A DNA stretch of 41,844 bases, from contig NZ_JAJCXB010000057.1 in the NCBI RefSeq assembly GCF_020564935.1, positions 1-41,844 on the forward strand, written 5' to 3'. Positions 8,549-16,370 of this stretch are shown one piece after another (position 1 is the first letter of the stretch; each line of letters begins with the position of its first letter). Origin of the DNA: Streptomyces pinistramenti. GTDB taxonomy: Bacteria; Actinomycetota; Actinomycetes; Streptomycetales; Streptomycetaceae. Under the pieces are notes generated by a model. It made no database searches and was not told the DNA's origin. It saw only the letters and a list, made by a program, of their open reading frames with translations. The position numbers and the translations under genes are program-made.

Positions 8549-8572
8549 AGCCTAGAACTGACGCTCCGTCAG
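8549..8572 (-). promoter_or_regulatory. Promoter and CTGAC-N5-GTCAG operator of the second acyl-CoA ligase
   Basis: The operator at 8558-8572 is a perfect palindrome with a five-base spacer. Read on the minus strand it is followed after three bases by TAGGCT (8549-8554), a good -10. A repressor here would cover the spacer and -35 of the promoter. Confidence 0.78.
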
Positions 8573-8657
8573 GTCCAGATGCGGGGCGGCCGCCGGTTCG
8601 GAGCCGCGACGTGCTCGGGAGGGCGCTTGGAGAAGGGCAGGCCCCTACGGGCGTGCC

Positions 8658-9230
8658 CTAGTGGCTCACGTCCGCAAGGCAGAGCGTGACCGTCTTGATG
8701 CGGCCCTGGCGCTCGGTGTACCGGGTGGTCCCGGCGGGGCACTCGTCGATGCGGGAGCTGTCCGCGCCGATCTTGTACTCGGCCTTCGCGGCGTCGCAGT
8801 CGATGACGAAGAGCGCCGGGTCCGCGGTCGTCCCCCGGTTCTCCAGGCACTCGCCGACGCGTGCCTCCTTCGCGGTGCGTACCGGCGTGCTGTTGCCGGT
8901 CAGCGCCCAGAGGCCGCCGCCCGCGAGGACGAGCAGCGCCACGGCGATGAGGCTGAACCGCACCGGGTTGCCGCGCTTCTTGCCCGGAGGCGGCGGAAAG
9001 CCGGGCGCCCCGGGGAACCCGCCCTGCTGCGGCCCGGCCTGCCCGTACGGAGCCTGCGGCGGCGGCCCGTACGGGGACGGACCCTGCGATCCGTACGGGG
9101 GTGCGCCCTGCTGCCCGTACGGAGCCTGCGGCGGCTGCCCGTACGGGGGCGGGGCCGGGGGGCCGTGCGGTGCCTGGCCTGGCTGGCCGTAGGGGGCGTG
9201 GCCGTCCGGCGGCGGTGGGTACGCGGACAC
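8658..9230 (-). CDS. LppU/SCO3897-family membrane-anchored protein
   Basis: 190 residues from a GTG (S-A-Y-P-P-P-P-D-G) with AAAGGAAG upstream. The first ~85 residues are a Pro/Gly/Tyr/Gln-rich tail with repeated A-P-Y-G-Q or P-P-Y-G units. A basic patch, one membrane helix (~20 residues, S-L-I-A-V-A-L-L-V-L-A-G-G-G) and an extracellular domain follow. That domain has V-G-E-C-L and three further cysteines that could form two disulfides. This layout is typical of the actinobacterial LppU/SCO3897 family, whose role is unknown. An upstream in-frame start at 9302 would add 24 residues but lacks the ribosome site. No operator copy nearby, so probably not part of the catabolic regulon. Confidence 0.75.
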   Translation of the reverse strand: MSAYPPPPDGHAPYGQPGQAPHGPPAPPPYGQPPQAPYGQQGAPPYGSQGPSPYGPPPQAPYGQAGPQQGGFPGAPGFPPPPGKKRGNPVRFSLIAVALLVLAGGGLWALTGNSTPVRTAKEARVGECLENRGTTADPALFVIDCDAAKAEYKIGADSSRIDECPAGTTRYTERQGRIKTVTLCLADVSH

Positions 9231-9487
9231 GGTGATCTTCCTTTGCGGCAGCGATGGCGTCGCCCCGGCGGCGAAATCGCACAGCGGAACGAGGCGGACC
9301 ACCGTATCCCGGCCCGCTGCCGGGGCTGCGCGGCGCGGATCGCGCTCGCTGCGTCCGCCCCGGCGACGGCCGTGCCGCGGCGTCCCGGAGGTGCCGCAAC
9401 GGCCGTTCGCACCCGGCCCCGCCCAGGGGTTCGTGAACCACCGGAGTTTGCTGACGGGGAACGGGTGCGAGGCGTGACGTTCGCCGG

Positions 9488-9679
9488 TTACGGGGCCACG
9501 GGGAAGTGGCTGTCCTGAGTGGTGACGTCGCCGGGGGCCACGGGGAAGTGGCTGTCCTGGGCGGTGACAGCCGGGCCGGGGCCGGGAATGTGGCTGTCGG
9601 CCAGGGCGGGAGTCGCCGCGGCGCCGGCGGCGGCGACGGCAAGGGCGATGGTGACCAGCGTGCGTCGGGTACGACTCAT
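9488..9679 (-). CDS. Small secreted peptide precursor with D-S-H-x-P repeats
   Basis: 63 residues: a classic signal peptide (M-S-R-T-R-R, a hydrophobic core, A-T-P-A-L-A-D, cleavage probable near residue 27). The mature tail is only ~36 residues. It holds D-S-H-I-P-G-P-G-P and then two copies of Q-D-S-H-F-P-V-A-P spaced 14 residues apart, encoded by an identical 24-base stretch at both places. A strong GGAGGAG lies 5 bases before the ATG. No cysteines and no enzyme motif. Similar short D-S-H-x-P repeat proteins may exist in other Streptomyces, but I cannot name a characterised one. The repeats look like units that could be released as peptides; that is inference. The next gene upstream on this strand is the D-S-N-R-P-I repeat gene. 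Confidence 0.6.
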   Translation of the reverse strand: MSRTRRTLVTIALAVAAAGAAATPALADSHIPGPGPAVTAQDSHFPVAPGDVTTQDSHFPVAP

Positions 9680-10167
9680 GTCAACTCCTCCGTTGGGTAC
9701 GCCCCTTGGAAGGAAGCGTTCCCTTGTGTAAACATCTCTTGCCGAACGACGGTAGCTCTTCGCCAGGCAGATGTTCGACCGGAAACAGATAACTTCCGTA
9801 AAAATCCCAGGAGTTGGGGCCATGTGCGGTGCTGCGGCGCGGCGTGGTCCGGGCATGCCGCAGGGGCCGGCGTCCGCGAACGGCGTGTGCCGTCACGGGG
9901 CCCGGCCCCTGCGATCCCCCGGTCCCGGCAGCACGGCTGCCGGGACGCCCGGTACGGACCGGTCCCTCCCCAGAGCTCCGGTCGTTCCGGTTGCCGGTCC
10001 CCCCTTACGAGCGCCGGGCGTCCTGGACCCGTGTCCCCCCACGGGTCCTGACGTCCCCGGCCCTCCCCCCTGCGGATCCCGGGCCACCGGCACGGCACGG
10101 CGGGATCCGCTGCGAAAGGACCGCGGCGCGCAGGGGCGATGCGCGACGGTCCGGTGCGCGACCTGCG
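9680..10167. other. Intergenic stretch between the two repeat-peptide genes
   Basis: About 490 bases with no supported gene. The part nearest the secreted-peptide gene (about 9690-9810) is unusually AT-rich for this genome, for example around AACTTCCGTAAAAATCC, and probably holds its promoter. A TTTACAC on the minus strand near 9730 is a possible -10. The remainder is GC-rich and shows nothing I can assign. Confidence 0.4.
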
Positions 10168-10479
10168 TTACTTCGGGTCGGCGATCGGGCGGTTGCTGTC
10201 CTTGGTGTGGAGGGTGTCGTCGCCTGCGGCCTTGCGCACGGTGCCGTCCGCCGGGGCCGGCCCGTCGATGATGGGGCGGTTGCTGTCCATCGGCTGAATC
10301 GGACGGTTGCTGTCCATCGGCCTGATGGGGCGGTTGCTGTCCATGGGCTGAATCGGACGGTTGCTGTCCATCGGGCGGATGGGGCGGTTGCTGTCCATGG
10401 GCTGAATGGGGCGGTTGCTGTCCATCGGCCGGACGATGTCCTTGTCGTCGCCTGGCCGTGCCTGATTCTGACTGCTCAC
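10168..10479 (-). CDS. Small repeat protein with seven D-S-N-R-P-I units
   Basis: 103 residues from a GTG with AGGAG about 10 bases upstream. A 16-residue polar lead is followed by six perfect tandem nonapeptides (residues 17-70) that alternate R-P-M-D-S-N-R-P-I and Q-P-M-D-S-N-R-P-I. After a 23-residue linker comes a seventh D-S-N-R-P-I four residues before the end. No signal peptide, membrane segment or cysteine. It shares the D-S-(N/H)-x-P core with the secreted peptide 0.5 kb downstream. The strict repetition suggests a multi-core precursor, a scaffold or a sticky protein. No known family is recognised. It lies 215 bases downstream of the SARP gene on the same strand, with its own probable promoter. 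Confidence 0.65.
   Translation of the reverse strand: MSSQNQARPGDDKDIVRPMDSNRPIQPMDSNRPIRPMDSNRPIQPMDSNRPIRPMDSNRPIQPMDSNRPIIDGPAPADGTVRKAAGDDTLHTKDSNRPIADPK
10270..10431. repeat. Six tandem 27-bp coding repeats
   Basis: Six consecutive 27-base units encode the nonapeptide repeats of the small protein on the minus strand. The core GGGCGGTTGCTGTCCAT is nearly invariant. Differences are mainly in the codons giving the alternating Arg/Gln and in synonymous positions, so the protein sequence appears to be under selection. Confidence 0.9.
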
Positions 10480-10522
10480 GGTGGCTCAACTCCTGTGTGT
10501 GGGCGCTGATGATTCCACCCGC

Positions 10523-10548
10523 CCGGCAACTCCCCCGTGGGTTGCCGG
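10523..10548 (-). promoter_or_regulatory. Leader hairpin upstream of the D-S-N-R-P-I gene
   Basis: CCGGCAAC and GTTGCCGG pair perfectly around a 10-base loop. On the minus strand the loop plus stem contains GGGGGAG, 44-69 bases before the GTG start. It could be the SARP terminator or a structured 5' leader. Without a T-run the choice is open. Confidence 0.4.
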
Positions 10549-10645
10549 ACGAGCGGACCCAGGGCCTGACACCTTGACGGTGGGGCCTGGGCACCGAGCC
10601 GCTTGCCCCCCGAGGCGGCGGTTCGATGTGTAAGAGATTGTCGGG

Positions 10646-10663
10646 TGTCGATGAACGATCGAT
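10646..10663 (-). promoter_or_regulatory. Candidate SARP-type heptamer direct repeat
   Basis: On the minus strand ATCGATC-GTTC-ATCGACA: two related heptamers 11 bases apart, the geometry known for SARP binding sites. A TTACAC-containing stretch follows within about 20 bases. It lies between the SARP stop and the repeat-peptide gene, which suggests that the adjacent SARP, or another, activates that gene. Inferred from pattern only. Confidence 0.35.
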
Positions 10664-10694
10664 AAACGCCCGCGACGGAGGCCCTGACCTGGCG

Positions 10695-13637
10695 TTATGC
10701 GACGGCGGCCGGAAAGATGAGGTGCTGCATGCCGGTGTCGGCGGGCAGGCCCAGCTGCTCGCGGAGCGACACGACTTCCTGCCAGCAGACCTTCGCGCGG
10801 CCGGTGTGCCCTATCTGGTTGAGCGCGTGCCCCAGCGTGGTCAGGGTGTCGGCGCGCCAGCGGCCGCCGCCGATGCCGCGGAGCGCGGTGAGCGCCTGCT
10901 CGGCGTAGTTGGCGGCGCTGGCGGGGCGGTCGGCGGCGAGGTCGACCTCGGCCATCCGGAGATACGTCATCCCCTCCCAGAACCGCTGCCGGCTGTCCTG
11001 GAAGATGGCGAGCGCGGCGGCGAGCTGGTCCGTGGCCTCGTCAAGCCGCCCGGCCAGGGTGAGGGCCATGCCGAGGGCGTACATGCCGTTGCCGAGGCGG
11101 CGGGAGGCGCCGGCCTCGCGGTAGCAGACGATGCCCTGCTCGGCGAGGTGGATCGCGCTGTCGATGCGCCCGGTGTCCAGGTGGACGCGGGAGAGATTGC
11201 ACAGCGCGCTGGCCTCGGACTGCTTGCTGCGGTTGTCGCGGAAGGCGACCAGCGCCTGGTTGAGGTACGCCTCCGCCTCGTCGTGGTGGTGCCGGATGCC
11301 GGCGATGATGCCGCGGTCGTTGGGCCCGTTGGACGAGCTGAACGGGTCGCCGGCCGCGAGCCCGAGCAGGGTCGCGAGCTTCGCGTGCTCGTCGGCGTCG
11401 CTGAGCCTGCCGAACTGGGTGCAGATCGGCGACAGCGCCCAGTGCGCGCGCCCGGCCGCGTGCTGGTCATCGGCCTCCAGGGCGGCGGCGAGCAGCGTGA
11501 GGTTGGCCTGTTCGTACTGGCGGTTGTTGGCGCCGGACTCGGCCATGTCCCGGGTGAGCAGCAGCAGATCGACGGCGCGGCGCAGTCCGGCGTGGCCGGT
11601 GTTCTGGAGGGCGCACGCGATCAGGCAGCGGGTCTCGCCGAACAGCCAGCTCAGCGCCTCCGAGCGGCTGGTGAAGACCAGGCCCGGGTAGTGCGGCGTC
11701 TCCATCTGGCTGAGCAGGCTGTCGCCCGGCCGCTCCATCATGTACATCTGCGCGGCGGACGCCAGGTAGAAGTCGAGCAGTCGCGACAGGGCCGCGTCCC
11801 GTTCCTGCGGCGGCTGTTCGTCGCGTTCGGCGCAGGAGCGGGCGTAGAGGCGTACGAGGTCGTGGAAGCGGTAGCGGCCGGGGGCCGCGGACTCCAGCAG
11901 GGAGGTGTCCACGAGCGATTCGAGGAGGCTCTCGGCGGAGTCGGTGTCCATGTCGAGCAGGGCCGCGGCGGCCGCCAGGGACAGGTCGGGGCCGTCGGCG
12001 AGCCCGAGCAGCCGGAAGGCGCGGGCCTGCTGGGGCTCCAGCTGGCCGTAGCCCAGCTCGAAGGTGGCCTTCACGGCGAGGTCGCCGGCCTGGAGTTCGT
12101 CGAGGCGGCGGCGTTCGTCGGCGAGCTTGCGGGCGAGGAAGGAGACGGTCCAGGTGCGGCGGGCGGCCAGCCGGGAGGCGGCGATGCGGATGGCGAGCGG
12201 CAGGAAGCCGCAGGCGCCGACGACGTCCATGGACGCCTCGCGTTCGGCGTTCACGCGCTCCTCGCCCACGATGCGGCGGAAGAGGGTGAAGGCTTCCTCG
12301 GGGCTCATCACGTCGAGGTCGATGAGGTGCGCGCCGGCCAGGTCGATCATCCGGGCGCGGCTGGTGATCAGCGCGGCGCAGCCTTCGGTGCCGGGCAGCA
12401 GCGGGCGGACCTGGGCGGCGTCGCGGGCGTTGTCGAGCAGCGTGAGCACCCGGCGGCCGGCGAGCGAGGAACGGTAGAGGGCGGCGCGTTCGTCGAGCCC
12501 GTCGGGGATGGAGGCTTCGGGCACCCCGAGGGCGCGCAGGAACGCGGCCAGGACGGTGTCGGGCTCCGAGGGGCTGTGGCCCGCGCCCTGGAGGTCGACG
12601 TAGAGCTGGCCGTCGGGAAAGTGCCGGTTCGCGGCGTGTGCGACGTGGACGGCGAGGGTGGTCTTGCCGACGCCGCCGATGCCGGTCAGCGCCGAGAGGG
12701 CCATCACGTGGCCCTCGGCGGTGGCGAGTTGCTCGCTCAGCTCGGCGACGAAGGCGGCCCGGCCGGTGAAGTCCGAGACCGTGGCCGGCAGTTGCTTGGG
12801 GCGCACGATGACCGGTTCTGCCGGGTTCCGGCCGGAAGGCGGTGCGGTCGGCGGGTCGAGATCCGGGTCCGCCCGCAGGATGCGCTGCTGGAGTTCGGAG
12901 AGCGAGGCGCGGGGGTCGACCCCGAGCTCGTCGGCGAGGAGCTTGCGGGTGTCGGCGTAGACGGCGAGGGCCTCGGCCTGCCGGCCGCTGCGGTAGAGGG
13001 CCAGCATCAGCAGCTCCCGCAGGCGCTCGCGCAGCGGGTGGGCGGCGGTGAGGGAGGTCAGCTCGGACACCGCCTCGGTGTGGCAGCCGAGTTCCAGCTC
13101 CAGTTCGAGGCGGCTCTCGATGAGGGAGCGGCGCCACTCGTCGAGCCGGGTGCGCTGGTTGTCGGCGTACGGGCCGCCGAGGCCGGCCAGCGGTTCGCCG
13201 TCCCACTGGGCCAGGGCGGATTCCAGCAGGTCACGTGCGCGTAAGCGGTCGCCGGCGGCCTTGGCCTTCTCGGCTTCGACGGCGTACTGCTCGGCGTGGT
13301 CGAGGTCCAGGTCGAGCGGGCGGCCGTCGGCGGACCTGAGCGCGTAGCCGCCGGACTCGCTGACCAGCATGTCGGCGTCGTCCCCGAGCGTCTTGCGGAT
13401 GCGGGACGCGTAGGTGCGCAGGGCGGCGAGCGCGGCGTGCGGCGGCTCGTCGCCCCAGAGGGCGTCGACGAGTTCGGCGGCGGTGGCGGTGCGCCCGCCA
13501 CGCAGCAGGAGTGCGGAGAGGAGCGCGCGCTGCTGCGGTGATCCCGCCGCCAGCTCCTTCGCACCGCGCCACGCCCGTACGGGACCGAGCACGGTGAAGC
13601 GCAGTCGCTCCCGCCTCTGTCCCGGACCGTCGTCCAT
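10695..13637 (-). CDS. AfsR/SARP-family regulator with BTAD, NB-ARC ATPase and TPR domains
   Basis: 980 residues. A winged-helix OmpR-type DNA-binding domain (about 12-100, R-F-T-V-L-G-P-V-R-A-W-R-G) is followed by the bacterial transcriptional activation domain (about 105-260). Next is an STAND/NB-ARC ATPase with Walker A G-I-G-G-V-G-K-T-T-L near residue 320 and V-L-T-L-L-D-N-A as Walker B. The C-terminal ~300 residues are helical TPR repeats. Large SARPs of this kind activate secondary metabolism or development, with the TPR part sensing a ligand or partner. ATG 13637 has GGGGG upstream. No biosynthetic cluster adjoins it. Its nearest same-strand neighbours are the two repeat-peptide genes, making them possible targets or ligands (inference). 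Confidence 0.92.
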   Translation of the reverse strand: MDDGPGQRRERLRFTVLGPVRAWRGAKELAAGSPQQRALLSALLLRGGRTATAAELVDALWGDEPPHAALAALRTYASRIRKTLGDDADMLVSESGGYALRSADGRPLDLDLDHAEQYAVEAEKAKAAGDRLRARDLLESALAQWDGEPLAGLGGPYADNQRTRLDEWRRSLIESRLELELELGCHTEAVSELTSLTAAHPLRERLRELLMLALYRSGRQAEALAVYADTRKLLADELGVDPRASLSELQQRILRADPDLDPPTAPPSGRNPAEPVIVRPKQLPATVSDFTGRAAFVAELSEQLATAEGHVMALSALTGIGGVGKTTLAVHVAHAANRHFPDGQLYVDLQGAGHSPSEPDTVLAAFLRALGVPEASIPDGLDERAALYRSSLAGRRVLTLLDNARDAAQVRPLLPGTEGCAALITSRARMIDLAGAHLIDLDVMSPEEAFTLFRRIVGEERVNAEREASMDVVGACGFLPLAIRIAASRLAARRTWTVSFLARKLADERRRLDELQAGDLAVKATFELGYGQLEPQQARAFRLLGLADGPDLSLAAAAALLDMDTDSAESLLESLVDTSLLESAAPGRYRFHDLVRLYARSCAERDEQPPQERDAALSRLLDFYLASAAQMYMMERPGDSLLSQMETPHYPGLVFTSRSEALSWLFGETRCLIACALQNTGHAGLRRAVDLLLLTRDMAESGANNRQYEQANLTLLAAALEADDQHAAGRAHWALSPICTQFGRLSDADEHAKLATLLGLAAGDPFSSSNGPNDRGIIAGIRHHHDEAEAYLNQALVAFRDNRSKQSEASALCNLSRVHLDTGRIDSAIHLAEQGIVCYREAGASRRLGNGMYALGMALTLAGRLDEATDQLAAALAIFQDSRQRFWEGMTYLRMAEVDLAADRPASAANYAEQALTALRGIGGGRWRADTLTTLGHALNQIGHTGRAKVCWQEVVSLREQLGLPADTGMQHLIFPAAVA

Positions 13638-14040
13638 GGTGACCCCCTGCCCTGTCCCAATCGTGCGCGGTGTGTGCCGTGTTCCGCCGTGCGCAACGGT
13701 CAGTCTGCCCTGTCAGGGCCCCTTCCGTCAGTAGCGGGCCGGAGCGTGCACAAACCCTCCCCGCCCTACCGGTGCCCGCCTGGGGTGGTGAGGCCATGAC
13801 AATGGGACACGGTACGCGGAGGTGCGCTCCGTGGCGTGCGCCCGTACGGATTCGGGCCGCCGGATGCCCGTTCGGTCACGTTCCGGACGCCCCCGCGTCT
13901 CCCACCCTGCTGCACCGTGCACCGCCGAGGATGCCCCTCCGGTTCCGGGTCCGCGACCTCCCCCCGGATTCTTCACCGTTCGTTCGCGCACCGTCCTTTT
14001 CGGTGCCCGCGTTCCGTCCGGGCCATCCTTGTCCGCATTG
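13638..14040. other. Divergent intergenic region upstream of SARP and amidohydrolase
   Basis: About 400 bases between the SARP start and the operator at 14041. Several reading frames are open because of high GC, but none has a ribosome site or familiar protein. The SARP promoter must lie here; I could not place it. Confidence 0.4.
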
Positions 14041-14069
14041 CTGACGGGTCGTCAGATCGCGGTTACCGT
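14041..14069 (+). promoter_or_regulatory. Operator and promoter of the amidohydrolase operon
   Basis: CTGAC-GGGTC-GTCAG (14041-14055) is followed by a -10-like TACCGT (14064-14069), which ends 7 bases before the ATG at 14077. With no Shine-Dalgarno before that ATG, the transcript is probably leaderless. Confidence 0.75.
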
Positions 14070-14076
14070 ACCTCCC

Positions 14077-15303
14077 ATGGAGACCATGGAGACCTTCCCC
14101 AAGATCATCTCGGTGGACGACCACACGGTGGAGCCGCCCCGCGTGTGGCAGGACCGGCTCCCGTCGAAGTACCAGGGAGCAGGACCGCGGATCGTCCGCG
14201 CACCGGTGAGGGAAATGACGTTCGTGGGCGGCAGGTTCGCGCCGAAGATGGGCGCCCCGGGCGACGAGGGCCCGCTGGCCGACTGGTGGGTCTACGAGGA
14301 TCTGCACCGGCCGCTGACCCGCCTCGACACCGCCGTCGGCTACTCCCGCGACGACATCAAACTGGAGGGCATCACCTACGAGCAGATGCGGCCGGGATCC
14401 TTCTCCGTGCCGGACCGGCTCGCCGACATGGACGTCAACCACGTCCAGTCCGCACTCTGCTTCCCCACCTTCCCGCGCTTTTGCGGCCAGACCTTCACCG
14501 AGGCCAAGGACCGTGAGCTGGGGCTGCTCGGCGTGCGCGCCTACAACGACTGGATGGTGGAGGAGTGGTGCGGCCCCGAGGCGCAGGGCCGGCTGATCCC
14601 GCTCACCCTCGTCCCGCTGTGGGACGCGCAGCTCGCCGCCGACGAGGTGCGGCGCAACGCGGCCCGCGGCGTACGGGCGGTGTGCTTCAGCGAGATACCG
14701 CCGCACCTCGGACTGCCCAGCATCCACACCGACCACTGGGATCCGTTCCTGCGCGCCTGCGACGAGACCGGCACGGTCGTGGCCATGCACATCGGCTCGT
14801 CCAGCCGGATGCCGTCCACATCGGCGGACGCGCCGGCCGCCGTCGGCTCCACCATCACCTTCGCCAACTGCTGCTTCTCGATGACCGACTGGCTGATGAG
14901 CGGCAAGTTCGACCGCTTCCCGAACCTGAAGATCATGTACGCCGAGGGACAGATCGGCTGGATCCCGTACATCCTGGAGCGCGCCGACGTCGTCTGGGAG
15001 GAGAACCGCGGCTGGGGCGGCGTCGCCGACAAAGTGCTCCGCCCGCCGTCCGAACTCTTCACCGAGCACGTGTACGGCTGCTTCTTCGACGACGCCTTCG
15101 GCCTCAAGAACCTCGACGCGATCGGCGTCGGCAACGTCCTCTACGAGACCGACTACCCGCACTCGGACTCCACCTGGCCGAAGTCGCGGCAGGTCGGCGA
15201 GGAACAGATGGGGCACCTGGCACCGGACGTCGTCGAACGCATCGTGCGCGGCAACGCCATCGAGCTGCTGGGGCTCACGGGGGAGGGGCTGTGGGAGGGC
15301 TGA
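14077..15303 (+). CDS. Amidohydrolase_2-family metal-dependent hydrolase/decarboxylase
   Basis: 408 residues of the amidohydrolase-2 (ACMS-decarboxylase-like) family. The N-terminal metal motif reads S-V-D-D-H-T-V-E-P-P (12-21), M-H-I-G-S-S-S is mid-protein, and the catalytic Asp is in Y-E-T-D-Y-P-H-S-D-S-T-W (D359). Relatives decarboxylate or hydrolyse ring-derived carboxylic acids; many actinobacterial copies sit in steroid- or aromatic-type clusters with LLM and SDR genes. ATG 14077 is preferred over ATG 14086 and over the longer upstream frame because it fits a leaderless transcript from the promoter at 14064. First gene of an operon with an LLM oxidoreductase and SDR. Confidence 0.88.
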   Translation: METMETFPKIISVDDHTVEPPRVWQDRLPSKYQGAGPRIVRAPVREMTFVGGRFAPKMGAPGDEGPLADWWVYEDLHRPLTRLDTAVGYSRDDIKLEGITYEQMRPGSFSVPDRLADMDVNHVQSALCFPTFPRFCGQTFTEAKDRELGLLGVRAYNDWMVEEWCGPEAQGRLIPLTLVPLWDAQLAADEVRRNAARGVRAVCFSEIPPHLGLPSIHTDHWDPFLRACDETGTVVAMHIGSSSRMPSTSADAPAAVGSTITFANCCFSMTDWLMSGKFDRFPNLKIMYAEGQIGWIPYILERADVVWEENRGWGGVADKVLRPPSELFTEHVYGCFFDDAFGLKNLDAIGVGNVLYETDYPHSDSTWPKSRQVGEEQMGHLAPDVVERIVRGNAIELLGLTGEGLWEG

Positions 15304-15336
15304 GCCGAGCCGGACGGGACACTACGGAGGGGTCGT

Positions 15337-16287
15337 ATGGTGCGGATACTGCCCGTAGGACGGCTGTCCTACGGTATGCAGCTGCCGGTGCAGGCGCAGA
15401 GCACGCTGTTCGCCGAGGAGTGGGAGGCGGACGCGGGGCCAGGGGATCTGGTGGAGATCGCGCGGGCCGCCGACCGGTACGGGTTCGCCTATGTCGCCTG
15501 CTGTGAGCACGTCGCGGTGCCGCGGCGGCTGGCCGGGGCGATGGGGACGGTCTGGTACGACCCGGTCGCCACGCTGGCGCATCTGGCCGCGGTCACCGAG
15601 CGGGTCCGGCTGCTGAGCCATGTCGCCGTGGTCGGGCTGAAGCATCCGCTGGTCAGTGCGAAGCAGTACGCCACGCTCGACCGGCTCTCGGGCGGCCGGC
15701 TGATCCTCGGGGTCGGCGCGGGGCACGTCCAGGAGGAGTTCGCGGCGCTCGGCGTGGACTTCGCGCGGCGCGGTGCGGTGCTGGACGAGACCGTCGACGC
15801 GCTGAAGGCGGCGCTGGGGCCCGAGGAGTTCGCCGAGTTCGCGGGGGAGCGGTTCGCGTTCTCGGGCCTCGGGCAGGCGCCGCGTCCGGTGCAGGTGCCG
15901 CGGCCCCCGGTGTGGGTGGGCGGCTCCTCGCCCGCCGCGGTGCGCCGGGCCGCCGAGCGCGGCGACGGCTGGCTGCCGCAGGGTGACCGGCGCGAGCAGC
16001 TGCCGGCGAAGATCGCGCGGCTGCGGAAGCTGCGGGCCGCGGCCGGGATCGCGGAGCCCGCGGAGATCGGCACCATCGCCGAGCCGCTGTACGTCGGCGA
16101 GGCGTCCTGGGCGGTGGGCCGGCGGACGCTGTCCGGGCCGCCGGAGCGGATCGCCGCCTCGCTGCGGGAGTACCGGGAGATGGGCGTCGACCAGATCCAG
16201 GTGCGGTTCCGCAGCCGCGACCGCGCCGAACTCCTCGACCAGATGGCCGCGTTCGGGGAACAGGTCGCGGCGCACCTGGAGGAGTAG
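15337..16287 (+). CDS. LLM-class oxidoreductase, probably F420-dependent
   Basis: 316 residues of the luciferase-like TIM-barrel family. Seen: E-I-A-R-A-A-D-R-Y-G-F, D-P-V-A-T-L-A-H-L-A-A-V-T-E-R-V-R-L, K-Q-Y-A-T-L-D-R-L-S-G-G-R-L-I-L-G-V-G-A-G and P-P-V-W-V-G-G-S-S. These fit the F420-type subgroup that does hydride transfer or monooxygenation in actinobacteria. GGAGGGG lies before ATG 15337, 33 bases after the amidohydrolase stop, so it is the second gene of that operon. fbiC, encoding the FO synthase needed for F420, lies 11 kb away. FMN as cofactor cannot be excluded. Confidence 0.85.
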   Translation: MVRILPVGRLSYGMQLPVQAQSTLFAEEWEADAGPGDLVEIARAADRYGFAYVACCEHVAVPRRLAGAMGTVWYDPVATLAHLAAVTERVRLLSHVAVVGLKHPLVSAKQYATLDRLSGGRLILGVGAGHVQEEFAALGVDFARRGAVLDETVDALKAALGPEEFAEFAGERFAFSGLGQAPRPVQVPRPPVWVGGSSPAAVRRAAERGDGWLPQGDRREQLPAKIARLRKLRAAAGIAEPAEIGTIAEPLYVGEASWAVGRRTLSGPPERIAASLREYREMGVDQIQVRFRSRDRAELLDQMAAFGEQVAAHLEE

Positions 16288-16370
16288 GCCGGGCCCGGTC
16301 GAGCGGGGCGGTGGCCGGTGGGGACAGGGGCGCCGGGTGCGCCCACATCACGCGAGGCTGGGAGAGTGGC

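Noticed and set aside
10270..10431. Tandem 27-bp repeats as a CRISPR array
   Set aside because: Units are contiguous with no unique spacers and are in-frame coding.
10626..13244. 872-residue open frame on the plus strand
   Set aside because: Antisense shadow of the SARP gene caused by high GC; composition is Gly/Glu/Arg/Val-rich with no domain.
13838..14040. Coding sequence upstream of the amidohydrolase
   Set aside because: Open only because of GC; no start signal and not similar to the family N-terminus.
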